Origin: an uncultured Eggerthella sp.
GTDB taxonomy: Bacteria > Actinomycetota > Coriobacteriia > Coriobacteriales > Eggerthellaceae
DNA: 64,000 nt
NCBI GenBank assembly: GCA_900542065.1
Contig: UQLU01000001.1
Location: 124,001-188,000, forward strand
Direction: 5' to 3'
The notes under the pieces were generated by a model. It ran no database searches and was not told the DNA's origin. It worked only from the letters and a program-made list of their open reading frames with translations. Positions 19,701-28,115 of the stretch are shown in pieces (positions within the stretch are counted from its first letter, which is position 1; the number at the start of each line of letters is the position of its first letter). The position numbers and the translations under genes are program-made.

Positions 19701-21403
19701 AGATCGACGAAGTATCTAACTTGGGTGCTGCCCGTATTCGTGTACGCTCTTTGCTTGCAGCATTGAAAGACCAGGCCGAAGAACGTGCTGAAAAGAATGC
19801 TTTGGAAGGCGGATGTCCCGTTTGTGGTATTGATGGTGATCAGCTTGAAGCTGATGTTAAAGCTCGTGAAGCTGTTATTGAAGCGAAGAGTGGTAAGCGC
19901 GAGGCTGAAGCTGGTGCTGCCGTTGCTGCTGAAATTGCTCGTGAAAGTGCCAAGGAGGTACAAAGTGAGCATCGCATTATGACTTCTGAAGAAGAAGCAG
20001 CGCTTGCAGAGGCGCTAAAGGGAAGTCATGAGCTAAAGGCTGAATCAACCGCGTTTCCGAAAGTCCAGTTCACAAAAGAAATGAAAGAAGCGGGATATAC
20101 CATTTTGTGTCCTCAAATGGCCCCAATTCACTTCGATTTGTTGTTGCCAATCTTTAATGCCAATGGCTACAACATGGAACTGTTGCCTGCAGTTGACCAT
20201 GGTGCGGTGGACGCTGGCCTGAAATACGTCAACAACGACATTTGCTATCCTTCCATTTTGGTAACTGGCCAAATTATGGAAGCGGTTACTTCTGGTCGTT
20301 ATGATACCGATAAGCTAGCAGTTATCATCACCCAAACAGGTGGTGGTTGTCGCGCTACGAATTATATTTCTCTAATTCGTAAAGCACTTAAAGCTGCTGG
20401 ATTGGGTCATATCCCTGTTATATCTTTGGCATTCAAGAAACTTGACGAATCTAATCCTGGTTTCAAGCTTTCTGCAACGATGCTTTATAACGCGGTATTC
20501 GCTCTGTTCTATGGCGACTTGCTTATGCAATGCTTGTATCGCACGCGTCCTTACGAAATTGAGCCGAATGCTGCTCAGAATCTGTTTGATTACTGGATGG
20601 CAAAATGTAAGCAACAGGTCTATGAGGGCGAAAAGTTTGGTCGCTACAAGAAGACTGTTCGTGCCATTGTTGACGACTTTGATAACTTGCCTTTGCAGGG
20701 CGAAGGCACTAAGCCCCGTGTTGGTGTTGTAGGCGAAATTCTGGTTAAGTTCCATCCTACGGCTAATAATCAGGTTGTTGATGTTATTGAGGCTGAAGGC
20801 TGCGAAGCGGTTGTTCCTGGCTTAGTTGACTTCTTCTTATTTGGCATTGCTGGCTCCATCTTCCAGCAGGAAGGCGTAGGCAAGTCGAAGAAGGGTGCAA
20901 CGGGTGCTCGTGCGGCACTAAAGGCAATTGCGAAACTTCGCAAACCAATGAATGACGCTCTTGAGCAATCAAATCGTTTTGAACCACCAACCGATATCTT
21001 TACCCTTGCAAGCTACGCAGAAGAGATCTTGTCACTGTGTAATTCGATGGGTGAGGGTTGGCTGTTAACGGCGGAAATGGTAGAGCTCATTCGCAGTGGT
21101 GCGCCAAATATTGTTTGCGCTCAGCCTTTCGCTTGCTTACCTAACCATGTGGTAGGTAAAGCAGTTATTAAGGAACTGCGTCGTCGTTATAAGGGCACCA
21201 ACATTGTTGCCGTTGACTACGACCCAGGTGCTTCTGAGGTTAACCAGCTTAACCGAATTAAGTTGATGATTTCAGTGGCAAAGGCAAACTTAGAAGAAGA
21301 TTTAGCGCAGCGCCAGCCTCATGATTTGCCTTCTCGTTCGCAGGCAACTGAGGAATTTGATGTGTTTAGTACCGAAGACGAAGTTGTGCAAAAGCAGGTA
21401 TAA
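16715..21403 (+). CDS. Acyl-CoA dehydratase activase-related fusion protein (BadF/HgdC type)
   Basis: A 1562-residue fusion. Residues ~8-270 and ~326-590 are two BadF/BadG/BcrA/BcrD ASKHA ATPase domains, each with its phosphate motif ([29 protein letters not shown]), a Cys region ([20 protein letters not shown]) and a second Cys ([24 protein letters not shown]), the ligands of the bridging [4Fe-4S] cluster in HgdC. Then come Cys-rich CKACSNHC and GNRCEKGAG, a DUF2229 region from ~695 ([15 protein letters not shown]), a charged linker (~1040-1110), and a HgdB-like segment from ~1115 ([24 protein letters not shown]). Activases drive ATP-dependent electron injection into 2-hydroxyacyl-CoA dehydratases. 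No separate dehydratase subunits are adjacent. ATG at 16715 is 6 nt after AAGGAG. Confidence 0.93.
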   Translation: MAPETTSTARLHLGIDVGSTTVKVAVLDNNQQIVYSVYRRHHADVRATVLEVLREAAEQFPDQPITIAITGSGGLLLSQWLNLEFVQEVIASKTAVETFIPKTDVAIELGGEDAKIIYFDNGIEQRMNGTCAGGTGAFIDQMASLLDTDASGLNELAKNHTVLYPIASRCGVFAKTDVQPLLNEGAKKEDIAASIFQSVVTQTISGLACGRPIRGYVAFLGGPLQYLPELRKRFYETLELDEEHIIVPDNAHLFVAGGCALASAKGKPELLADVVERLENLGDIQGSEVVRLPPLFKDEADYQEFKERHDKEKVRRENLDTYKGAAYLGIDAGSTTFKAALISEDGALLWSSYMNNKGDVLGCAKRAVAELYGKLPIDPATGKSNVRIGHVTVTGYGEALLLEALRVDSGEIETVAHLRGSEEMLPGVEFILDIGGQDMKCLRVKDGVIEHIMLNEACSSGCGSFIESFASGLNLSVSEFAQSAIQARNPVDLGSRCTVFMNSRVKQAQKEGATVGDIAAGLALSVIKNALFKVIKIRDPREVGSKVIVQGGTFLNDAVLRSFEQLAETNAVRPDIAGNMGAYGAALLARDRAHDAEARSGKPAQTSMLDLAGLEALEPTHRNIRCKACSNHCLLTINDFGIDEKTGKHRRFITGNRCEKGAGLAQEAAKVPNLFDYKTERMFNHYTPLTAEEATRATVGIPRALNMYENYPFWFTFFTKLGFRVVLSDPSTKKTYEAGIESMPSESVCYPAKLSHGHIMNLLEKDIDFIWMPCAKYERQEDETAGNHFNCPIVMSYSEALKLNVDALNETDIQFLNPFVPYHLKDKLKERLYVELVEKHPELMGSGPLPTQDEIDAAVDAAWAEDEQVHEDIHQKGMETLKWIEEHGVHGIVLAGRPYHGDPEINHAIPELLTSFGLAVFTEDSVAHMGQVERPLRAVDQWMYHTRLYRAAKVVTQRDDLDLIQLNSFGCGLDAITTDQVQEILEGSGKIYTVLKIDEVSNLGAARIRVRSLLAALKDQAEERAEKNALEGGCPVCGIDGDQLEADVKAREAVIEAKSGKREAEAGAAVAAEIARESAKEVQSEHRIMTSEEEAALAEALKGSHELKAESTAFPKVQFTKEMKEAGYTILCPQMAPIHFDLLLPIFNANGYNMELLPAVDHGAVDAGLKYVNNDICYPSILVTGQIMEAVTSGRYDTDKLAVIITQTGGGCRATNYISLIRKALKAAGLGHIPVISLAFKKLDESNPGFKLSATMLYNAVFALFYGDLLMQCLYRTRPYEIEPNAAQNLFDYWMAKCKQQVYEGEKFGRYKKTVRAIVDDFDNLPLQGEGTKPRVGVVGEILVKFHPTANNQVVDVIEAEGCEAVVPGLVDFFLFGIAGSIFQQEGVGKSKKGATGARAALKAIAKLRKPMNDALEQSNRFEPPTDIFTLASYAEEILSLCNSMGEGWLLTAEMVELIRSGAPNIVCAQPFACLPNHVVGKAVIKELRRRYKGTNIVAVDYDPGASEVNQLNRIKLMISVAKANLEEDLAQRQPHDLPSRSQATEEFDVFSTEDEVVQKQV

Positions 21404-21436
21404 CGAGGAATCTTCTATCCTTATTAGGATTACGTG

Positions 21437-21463
21437 AAAGGGGAGCTGGAAAGCTCCCTTTTT
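21437..21463 (+). terminator. Terminator after activase gene
   Basis: GGGAGCT (21441-21447), GGAA loop, AGCTCCC (21452-21458), flanked by AAAG and TTTTT. A clear intrinsic terminator for the TetR-activase operon. Confidence 0.9.
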
Positions 21464-21529
21464 CTTTGGTGTACAATTTGCACGTTTTAATTTATCTGAA
21501 AGACCAAGGAAGTTGATTTAAGTAAATAA

Positions 21530-22333
21530 ATGGAATGGTTAGTTCAAGGCATACATGAGGTATTTGGGATCGCTCCTTGGGGATTATTGGTTGTTTGTTC
21601 ATTAGTATTTATTGCAGGCTACGTTGACTCTATTGCGGGCGGTGGAGGGCTTATATCTCTTCCTGCCTACATGATTGTTGGACTTCCTACTCATGCTTCT
21701 ATTGCAACCAATAAGCTGGCTTCTGCGATGGGTACTACTGTTGCTACGTGGCACTATGCGAAATCTGGATTTATCCAGGTGAAACTTGCAATTCCCTCTA
21801 TTATTTTTGCTTTCATAGGTTCATTTTTTGGTTCGAATCTTGTTTTGTTGGTAAGCGATTATGCCCTAAAAATCATTCTGCTTTTTGTTTTGCCACTAAC
21901 AGCGCTTTATGTTATGAAAACCAAGCAGTTAGGAAACAATAAAACATCTACGCTTACTTTTCGGCAAACAGTGCTTATTTGTTGTTGTGTTGCGATGATT
22001 GTAGGCGCCTATGATGGCTTCTATGGCCCTGGCACGGGTACGTTTTTAATGCTGCTTTTAAGTGGCGCCGCTCAACTTCGTCTCGACGCTTCCGCAGGTA
22101 TTACTAAAGCAATCAATTTAAGTACTAACATTGCTGCTTTGGCGGTATTCCTCTTCCATGGTGAAGTTCTTATTCCGCTTGGGTTGTTAGCTGGAGTTTT
22201 TAGTATTGCAGGTAATTATGTAGGTTCTCATAAATTCACCTCGCAAGGTGGATCGGTTGCTAAACCAATTACGATAGTTGTCCTTGTTATTTTTCTTATC
22301 AAGATCATCTATGATCTATCAACGGGTGCATAA
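21530..22333 (+). CDS. TSUP (TauE/SafE) family transporter
   Basis: 267 residues, almost wholly hydrophobic, with about eight membrane segments arranged as two repeats: FIAGYVDSIAGGGGLISLPAY in the first and VGAYDGFYGPGTGTFLML in the second, both hallmark Gly-rich loops of the TSUP family. Members export sulfite, sulfoacetate, thiosulfate or related organic anions. Substrate cannot be told here. No good ribosome site lies near the ATG (AAGGAAG is 15 nt upstream). Monocistronic between two terminators. Confidence 0.9.
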   Translation: MEWLVQGIHEVFGIAPWGLLVVCSLVFIAGYVDSIAGGGGLISLPAYMIVGLPTHASIATNKLASAMGTTVATWHYAKSGFIQVKLAIPSIIFAFIGSFFGSNLVLLVSDYALKIILLFVLPLTALYVMKTKQLGNNKTSTLTFRQTVLICCCVAMIVGAYDGFYGPGTGTFLMLLLSGAAQLRLDASAGITKAINLSTNIAALAVFLFHGEVLIPLGLLAGVFSIAGNYVGSHKFTSQGGSVAKPITIVVLVIFLIKIIYDLSTGA

Positions 22334-22334
22334 A

Positions 22335-22362
22335 AAACTACCTACGACTTCGTAGGTAGTTT
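22335..22362. terminator. Bidirectional terminator between TSUP and ilvA genes
   Basis: AAACTACCTACG (22335-22346), loop ACTT, CGTAGGTAGTTT (22351-22362): a perfect 12-bp stem whose A/T ends give T tracts on both strands. Confidence 0.9.
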
Positions 22363-22429
22363 CAAAAATTAAGCTTCGATTGAGTGATTCTTGCAGCAGT
22401 TTTAGCTGCGCTTGAGCTGAAGCGAAGGT

Positions 22430-23641
22430 TTAAAGATGAACTTGAATGAGCTTTGGACGGAAGCCTTTTTCTTCTAGAGCATGTACAATCTTATTCTTGT
22501 GATCAGTACCAAAGGCTTCAATAGTTACGCGCAATTCCACTGCTGCATTTCTGTTTGCAGTTACGAATTGGTTATGATCTAAGCGCACTACGTTGCCATT
22601 GCAGTCTGCTATTGTTTGAGCAACACGAACCAATTCGCCAGGGCGATCGGGGAGTAGTACTGATACCGTAAAGATTCGATCACGCTGAATAAGACCATGC
22701 TGAACAACAGAAGACATCGTGATCACGTCCATGTTGCCGCCTGAAAGAATGGAAACGATCTTCTTTCCTTCAACGTTAAGGTGCTTTAATGCCGCAACTG
22801 TTAGAAGACCTGAATTTTCGACGATCATTTTATGGCTTTCGACCATGTCTAAAAAGGCAACGATTAGTTCATCATCTTCAACGGTGATAATGTCATCGAT
22901 ATTTTCTTGGAGGTAAGGGAAGATTTGATCGCCTGGTTCAAGTACGGCGGTACCATCGGCGATAGTATTGACGCTTGGTAGTTTTACAACATGTCCAGCT
23001 TCAAGTGATGCTTTCATGCAGGCAGCACCTGCTGGTTCAACACCTATTACGCTGATACGGGGATTGAGCATTTTTGCAAGCGTGGAAACACCTGTTGCAA
23101 GTCCGCCGCCTCCGATAGGTACAAGAATGATATCGACGAGAGGCAATTCCTGAACGATTTCCATCGCGATTGATCCTTGACCAGCTGCAAGAATAGGATC
23201 ATTAAAGGGATGAATAAAGGTTAAAGAGCGCTCTTCTGCTAATTTCAATGCATGTTCATAGGCCTCATCGTAAACGTCGCCTGCCAGCACAACTTCAGCC
23301 CCTTGTTCCTTGGTACGTTCGACCTTAATGAGTGGGGTAGTTGTTGGCATAACAATAGTGGCAGGAACACCATACTTTCGCGCTGCATAGGCTACGCCTT
23401 GTGCATGATTGCCGGCAGAAGCAGTGATTAATCCATGAGAACGTTCTTCGTCGGTCAGCGTGCTGATTTTATAATAAGCACCACGTACCTTATAAGCGCC
23501 AGTACGCTGCATGTTTTCTGGCTTTAGGTAAACTTCATTACCCGTTTCTTTGCTGAAATGATGGCTATAGATCAGTTTCGTTTCTTGGGTAACTTCTTTT
23601 ACTTTTTTTGCAGCTTCTTCAAATGTAGCGAGCGTTAACAT
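22430..23641 (-). CDS. ilvA: Threonine ammonia-lyase with C-terminal ACT domain
   Basis: A PLP enzyme that converts threonine to 2-oxobutyrate and ammonia via an enamine/imine. 403 residues: PLP Lys51 in GAYKVRGAYYK, SAGNHAQGVA (residues 75-83), the PLP phosphate loop IGGGGLATG, and an ACT domain from about 325 (FTVSVLLPDRPGELVRVAQTIADCNGNVV). The short form with a single ACT is typical of the catabolic/anaerobic-like TIGR01127 group. The ribosome site AAAGGA precedes ATG. Divergent from ridA, which removes its reactive intermediate. Confidence 0.94.
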   Translation of the reverse strand: MLTLATFEEAAKKVKEVTQETKLIYSHHFSKETGNEVYLKPENMQRTGAYKVRGAYYKISTLTDEERSHGLITASAGNHAQGVAYAARKYGVPATIVMPTTTPLIKVERTKEQGAEVVLAGDVYDEAYEHALKLAEERSLTFIHPFNDPILAAGQGSIAMEIVQELPLVDIILVPIGGGGLATGVSTLAKMLNPRISVIGVEPAGAACMKASLEAGHVVKLPSVNTIADGTAVLEPGDQIFPYLQENIDDIITVEDDELIVAFLDMVESHKMIVENSGLLTVAALKHLNVEGKKIVSILSGGNMDVITMSSVVQHGLIQRDRIFTVSVLLPDRPGELVRVAQTIADCNGNVVRLDHNQFVTANRNAAVELRVTIEAFGTDHKNKIVHALEEKGFRPKLIQVHL

Positions 23642-23746
23642 GGAGGTCCTTTACTCTTATAGTATGAATTGTTTGTTTTGAAATGTTATCTTAACAGCGT
23701 TACGTTATCACTATTTATAGTACAAAGTTGCGAAAAGGGAGAAAGA

Positions 23747-24124
23747 ATGCACGCTATCAGCACTGAAAAAGCACCTGCTGCTATTGGACCCTATTCTCAG
23801 GGTGTTGTGGTCAACGGTATTTTGTTTGCCTCTGGTCAGATTGCGCTTGACCCAAAAACAGGCGAGATGGTTGGTTCTACGATTGAAGAGCAGGCAGCGC
23901 AAGTTATGAAGAATATTGCAGGTCTTCTTGAAGCTGCGGGCAGTGATTTCGATCACGTTATTAAAACTACGTGTTTCTTGGATGATATATCTGACTTTGC
24001 TGCATTTAATGAAGTCTACGCTCAGTCGTTTGGAAAGCACCTTCCTGCTCGTTCTGCTGTTGGTGTTGATGCGTTGCCTAAGGGTGCATTAATTGAGGTA
24101 GAAGTAATTGCTTCGGTAGAGTAG
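23747..24124 (+). CDS. ridA: RidA family reactive imine/enamine deaminase
   Basis: RidA hydrolyses 2-aminoacrylate and 2-aminocrotonate/imine released by PLP dehydratases such as IlvA. 125 residues from MHAISTEKAPAAIGPYSQG; the conserved Arg lies in LPARSAVGVDALPKGALIEVEVIA. The start at 23747 has AAGGGAG 5 nt before it; the longer frame from 23669 has no family similarity. It is transcribed away from ilvA, so the 105-bp gap probably holds both promoters. Confidence 0.95.
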   Translation: MHAISTEKAPAAIGPYSQGVVVNGILFASGQIALDPKTGEMVGSTIEEQAAQVMKNIAGLLEAAGSDFDHVIKTTCFLDDISDFAAFNEVYAQSFGKHLPARSAVGVDALPKGALIEVEVIASVE

Positions 24125-24139
24125 TGGTCAATTTTTAGT

Positions 24140-25033
24140 ATGGCAAAAATGTGCAATATGAATACTTCATCTAAAAAAGGAAAACTTATTATTTGTCCAA
24201 CCCCATTGGGGAATTTAGGTGATGTTACTCAGCGTAGTTTAGATGCCTTTACGTCCTGTGATGTGGTCTGTTGTGAAGATACGCGCGTTACGGGCAAGTT
24301 GCTTAGCGCACTTGGGTTGCGTAAACCTCTTGAGCGACTCGACGAAGCAACTATTTCTCACAAGGCAGAAGTTATTGCACAGCGCGTATTGTCGGGTGAA
24401 GTTATTGCATATGCTTCTGATGCGGGAATGCCTGGTGTTTCGGATCCTGGTTTAAGGCTTGTTGATGCTGCTCACAAGGCGGGAGCTACAGTAGAAGTCT
24501 TACCAGGACCTACTGCGGTTACAACAGCTTATGTTGCCAGCGGTTTTACTGCTCAGTCGTTTTATTTCGGTGCTTTCTTTCCCCGAAAATCGGGAGAGCG
24601 TCAAAAACTACTTACTTCGCTAAAGTCTCTCGATGCGGTATTGGTGTTTTACGAAAGCCCATTACGCATTGTTTCTGCATTAAGGGCAGTTCAAGAGATA
24701 TTTCCTTTGAGGCGTGTTGCGGTCTGTCGTGAACTTACTAAACTTCATGAAGAAGTTGTTCGTGGCAGGGTAGCTGAAGTAGTGCAAATTTTTGAACAAA
24801 GGCAAGAAGAGGGCTCTATAAAAGGAGAAATTGCACTTGTTATTGACGCTCCTAATGAAGAAGAATCACAGGCTGGCGTAGAGGACGCTCTTGTTTCTGC
24901 TGAAAATCGCGCATCTGAGCTGCTTAAGGATTCTACCTATTCAAAGAAAGATATTGTGAAAATTCTTAAAGAAGAATTTGGTCTATCGCGCAACGATGCT
25001 TACGAGCTTGTGCATAGTTCTAAATCTGAATAA
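24140..25033 (+). CDS. rsmI: 16S rRNA (cytidine-1402 2'-O) methyltransferase
   Basis: RsmI methylates C1402 in the 16S rRNA decoding centre using SAM. 297 residues of the tetrapyrrole methylase fold: KLIICPTPLGNLGDVTQRSLDAF, CEDTRVTGKLLSALGL, ASDAGMPGVSDPGLRLV, EVLPGPTAVTTAYVASG, VFYESPLRI, CRELTKLHEEVVRG. A C-terminal helical tail (SKKDIVKILKEEFGLSRNDAYELV) is also seen in many RsmI. Start codon choice among nearby ATGs (24140, 24155, 24164) is not decided by a ribosome site. Follows ridA by 15 bp. Confidence 0.94.
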   Translation: MAKMCNMNTSSKKGKLIICPTPLGNLGDVTQRSLDAFTSCDVVCCEDTRVTGKLLSALGLRKPLERLDEATISHKAEVIAQRVLSGEVIAYASDAGMPGVSDPGLRLVDAAHKAGATVEVLPGPTAVTTAYVASGFTAQSFYFGAFFPRKSGERQKLLTSLKSLDAVLVFYESPLRIVSALRAVQEIFPLRRVAVCRELTKLHEEVVRGRVAEVVQIFEQRQEEGSIKGEIALVIDAPNEEESQAGVEDALVSAENRASELLKDSTYSKKDIVKILKEEFGLSRNDAYELVHSSKSE

Positions 25034-25057
25034 TGTAATTCCTACGATATCTTTTGC

Positions 25058-26407
25058 ATGGTATTCTTTCACTGTTTGGGGAATTTATCGTGCGAAATGA
25101 GTTCTTTTATGAATAAGCAGCGTGTAAAAACACCGTTGTCAGCGCGTCATATTATGGTTATTGCAGCTGGTATTCTGCTGTGTTTAGGACCCTGTGCTTT
25201 GGTGTACAATACCTGGTCAATTTTTGTTGTTCCCGTATCCACTGCGCTTGGGGCAAGCTCTTCTCAATTTACGCTTTATATTACTTTGGTTTACTTAATA
25301 GGTGGTTTAGCTTCACCTGTTGCAGGCAACTTAATGGAACGTTTTGATTTGCGTATCGTCCTTTCTGTTTCAGTCTTGTTTGTGACGGTCGGTATGGGGT
25401 TGTGTGCGTTCTGGAATCATATTTGGCAATTTTACATTTCTGGAATTCTGATTGGTTTTGGTATCGTATCGTTAATGTTTCTTGCTGTTCCAACCCTTAT
25501 TAATCGTTGGTTTGTAGAGCGTACAGGATTTTTCATCGGTCTCTGTTTTTCCATGTCTGGTGTTGGTGGAGCGCTTTGGAGTATGGTTGGCGGTATCGTT
25601 TTTTCTGTTGCAGATTGGCGTAGTGCGTACCTTCTGTTTGCCGTATTAGTTCTCGCTACTGGTCTTATTGCAAGTCTTGTACTGATAAGAAGTTATCCTT
25701 CCGAGATTGGATTATTGCCTTACGGCGCTTCGGCAGATAATAAGACAAAAGATGATGATGTATCTCAGGCGAAAGGCAAGCAATGGGGAGTGCCTGCTCG
25801 TACAATGTTTAGGTCTCCTGTGTTTTATACCTTGATGATTACTATGGGTATTTTTAATGCGTTAACGGTCGTAGGTAATCTCTTTGCAACCTATATTTAT
25901 CACTTAGGAGACATTGGAAGCGCTGGAGTAACAGCACAAAGCGCTATTATGCTTGCATCAGCAGTTGCTGCTTGCATTATGGTACTTTCTGCAGTTGGTA
26001 AGGTGTTGTTGGGGGCCGTCTCGGATAAGAGTTTGTTTGTTGCTTTATGCATCCCTTGCGTATGCGGTTCACTCAGCATTTTATTTATGTGGTTTGGTGC
26101 TCCAATTTCACCTTTATTTATCTATGCTGGTGGTTTGCTCTGTGGAGTACTTTACGCTGCTGTTGACGCGCTTGGCGCATCGTTTACGCGCCAGATTGCA
26201 GGCCCTCGTGATTACACGCTTATCTATTCACGTGTGGCAATTATTGTTAATTTGGCAGGAGCAGTATCGGCCACTTTGTTCGCCGCTGTCGCAGAAATTA
26301 GCTGGGAAGCGGAATGGATAATGGCTCTATCGCTTATAGCGCTAGCTTTTGTGCTTGGACTTGCGACAATTGTTAAAGGTACGAAGTTAGAGCAAACGTA
26401 CGAATAA
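25058..26407 (+). CDS. MFS transporter (OFA-like)
   Basis: About twelve membrane segments over 449 residues, split by a cytoplasmic loop near residue 230 (DNKTKDDDVSQAKGKQW). MFS features are GNLMERFDLRIVLSVSV after TM2, RWFVERTGFFIGLCFSMSGVGG in TM5 and LLGAVSDKSL in the second half. The layout resembles the oxalate/formate antiporter-type MFS proteins often found in Coriobacteriia, but the substrate is not predictable. The start is uncertain; ATG at 25097 or 25109 would give a more usual N-terminus. It ends next to the 199-bp inverted-repeat element. Confidence 0.88.
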   Translation: MVFFHCLGNLSCEMSSFMNKQRVKTPLSARHIMVIAAGILLCLGPCALVYNTWSIFVVPVSTALGASSSQFTLYITLVYLIGGLASPVAGNLMERFDLRIVLSVSVLFVTVGMGLCAFWNHIWQFYISGILIGFGIVSLMFLAVPTLINRWFVERTGFFIGLCFSMSGVGGALWSMVGGIVFSVADWRSAYLLFAVLVLATGLIASLVLIRSYPSEIGLLPYGASADNKTKDDDVSQAKGKQWGVPARTMFRSPVFYTLMITMGIFNALTVVGNLFATYIYHLGDIGSAGVTAQSAIMLASAVAACIMVLSAVGKVLLGAVSDKSLFVALCIPCVCGSLSILFMWFGAPISPLFIYAGGLLCGVLYAAVDALGASFTRQIAGPRDYTLIYSRVAIIVNLAGAVSATLFAAVAEISWEAEWIMALSLIALAFVLGLATIVKGTKLEQTYE

Positions 26408-26422
26408 AATAATTATTTCTGC

Positions 26423-26621
26423 AAAGTATGACTTACTATTTCTCTTGAACTAACTCCGCTTATTTCATATTTCAACCAAAGCAACGAACACGGCGTGAAT
26501 GATTCGACGATTGATTATTCTATCCCTAAACAATTGATCGAAAACAGGGGGCCGTGTTTTTTAGAGCTTTGGTTGAAATATGCGCTCCGAATAGTTCAAT
26601 CGAAACAGTAAGTCATACTTT
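26423..26621. repeat. 199-bp imperfect inverted-repeat element
   Basis: Two ~72-bp arms face each other across about 56 bp. Matching blocks: AAAGTATGACTTACT (26423-26437) with its complement at 26607-26621; CATATTTCAACCAAAGC (26466-26482) with 26566-26582; AACACGGC (26487-26494) with 26551-26558. TTGAACTA also matches inside the outer arms. The core contains a further imperfect pairing (TTCGAcGATTG against CAATTGATCGAA). The whole could fold into one long hairpin. It lies between converging genes. It could be a MITE-like element, a long terminator or a structured RNA; no target-site duplication is obvious and no second copy was noticed in the window. Confidence 0.75.
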
Positions 26622-26629
26622 TTAAATCA

Positions 26630-27199
26630 TTAGTCGAGGTTTGCTATCGCTTCACGAGCTTTATCCATTTGAGCTTCAATATCCATGCCGATAATATCGA
26701 GCCCTTCTGCGCTTACGAAGCGAGTTTCACCAAGATCAAGCATTTCTGCAATACCGCAGATATAGTCATAGCCATAATTCTTGTTAGCTATGAAGCCACC
26801 ACTCGTTGTGATGTAGGTAAGCTTTTGTGATTTACATAATCCTTCAGGGCGTCCATCGGGAGTGTAGTGAAAAGTAATATCGCAAACGCAGCAGTGCTCA
26901 ATATAGGTCTTAAGCGCTGCAGGGAAAGAAAGATCCCAGTAAGGAGCACCTATCACTACTTCGTCTGCTTTGACCATCTGGTGCGCTAAATCAAAAATAG
27001 GATCTTCCCATGCACCTTCGGATTGTTTTTGCATGCGGTAAGCTGCTTTTTCTCCCGTAAAAGGCGAAAGCTGGATTTCGTTAAGGTTCACTTCTTCTAT
27101 AGTGTCATTTGACTTTTTGCTGAGATATTCGCGACATAGAGTAAGAGTGCGAGATTCTTCACCTCGCATACATGCGTTTACAAATAAGATAGTTGCCAT
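26630..27199 (-). CDS. Flavodoxin-fold NAD(P)H oxidoreductase (azoreductase-like)
   Basis: 189 residues. ATILFVNACMRGEESRTLTLCREYL is the FMN phosphate-binding loop, EVVIGAPYWDLSFPAALKTYIEH the second flavin-contact region, and YITTSGGFI the third; together they fit the FMN-dependent NADH-azoreductase / NQO family. Likely soluble and active on quinones or azo compounds. Start at 27199 is supported by AGGAG 6 nt upstream; 27229 has none. Monocistronic, divergent from larE. Confidence 0.88.
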   Translation of the reverse strand: MATILFVNACMRGEESRTLTLCREYLSKKSNDTIEEVNLNEIQLSPFTGEKAAYRMQKQSEGAWEDPIFDLAHQMVKADEVVIGAPYWDLSFPAALKTYIEHCCVCDITFHYTPDGRPEGLCKSQKLTYITTSGGFIANKNYGYDYICGIAEMLDLGETRFVSAEGLDIIGMDIEAQMDKAREAIANLD

Positions 27200-27287
27200 G
27201 TAAAGCTCCTTGTTTGTAATAGAATTCAACTGATTTAAATTGTAAGCATTTTGATTGAGTAATGTAGATTGCTATAAGGGATTGAGC

Positions 27288-28115
27288 ATGGTTTCTTTGC
27301 ATGATAAGGAATTGCGTTTACGAACGCTATTACGTTCATATAGTAAGCTCGCCATAGCCTTTTCGGGTGGAGTGGATTCAACGTTATTGTTGTCACTTGC
27401 TGCTGAAGAGCTTCCAGGTAGCGTTATTGCGGTTACATCACGTGTTCCCATGACCTCGGCAAAAGAATTCGAGGAAGCAAAACTATTTTGTGAAGAACAA
27501 GAGGTTAACCAACTTATCTGTACGCCTGATGTACTATCTCTTGATCAAGTTAAAATGAACAGTCCAAAGCGTTGCTATTATTGCAAAACCATGCTGTTTT
27601 TCTCTATGAAGGAAGCTGCTGCTGAAAACGGCTATTCCATTATTGCTGATGGAACTAATGTCGATGATTTAGCGGATTATCGTCCTGGTATGAAAGCAAT
27701 TAAAGAACTGGGTGTCGTGAGTCCTTTTTTGGAAGCAGGTTTTACTAAAAAAGATATTCGTGATCTTTCACTGCAACGTTCACTTTCAACTTGGAATAAA
27801 CAATCTAATGCCTGTTTGGCAACACGTATTCCCTACGGGCAGGAATTGTCCTACGATTTACTCTCAAGAATCGATCAGGCAGAAGAATTGTTACATATCT
27901 TAGGTTTTACGAATGTGCGCTTGCGTGTTCATAATGATGTTGCGCGTATAGAGATAGGGCTCGATCAATTCATAAAGCTACTCGACGATAGCGTGCGTGA
28001 ATCGATAATCGAGCAGGTAAAGGATCTTGGTTTTAGCTATATTACGCTTGACTTAGAAGGATTTAGAACAGGTAGCATGAATACTGAAGTTTTAGGAGCT
28101 CTTAGTGAAAAATAA
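27288..28115 (+). CDS. larE: LarE-type ATP-dependent sulfur transferase
   Basis: LarE adenylates P2CMN and adds sulfur in making the nickel-pincer (NPN) cofactor. 275 residues with PP-loop SGGVDS (26-31), SRVPMTSAKEFEEA, and NACLATRIPYG holding Cys176, the position of the sacrificial Cys of the Lactobacillus plantarum enzyme. It also has a CxxC pair, Cys96 and Cys99 (KRCYYCK), as in homologues that bind a [4Fe-4S] cluster with three Cys. ATG at 27288 has AAGGGA 6 nt upstream, better than TTG at 27255. No larA, larB or larC is in the window. The end overlaps mnmA by 11 bp. Confidence 0.9.
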   Translation: MVSLHDKELRLRTLLRSYSKLAIAFSGGVDSTLLLSLAAEELPGSVIAVTSRVPMTSAKEFEEAKLFCEEQEVNQLICTPDVLSLDQVKMNSPKRCYYCKTMLFFSMKEAAAENGYSIIADGTNVDDLADYRPGMKAIKELGVVSPFLEAGFTKKDIRDLSLQRSLSTWNKQSNACLATRIPYGQELSYDLLSRIDQAEELLHILGFTNVRLRVHNDVARIEIGLDQFIKLLDDSVRESIIEQVKDLGFSYITLDLEGFRTGSMNTEVLGALSEK

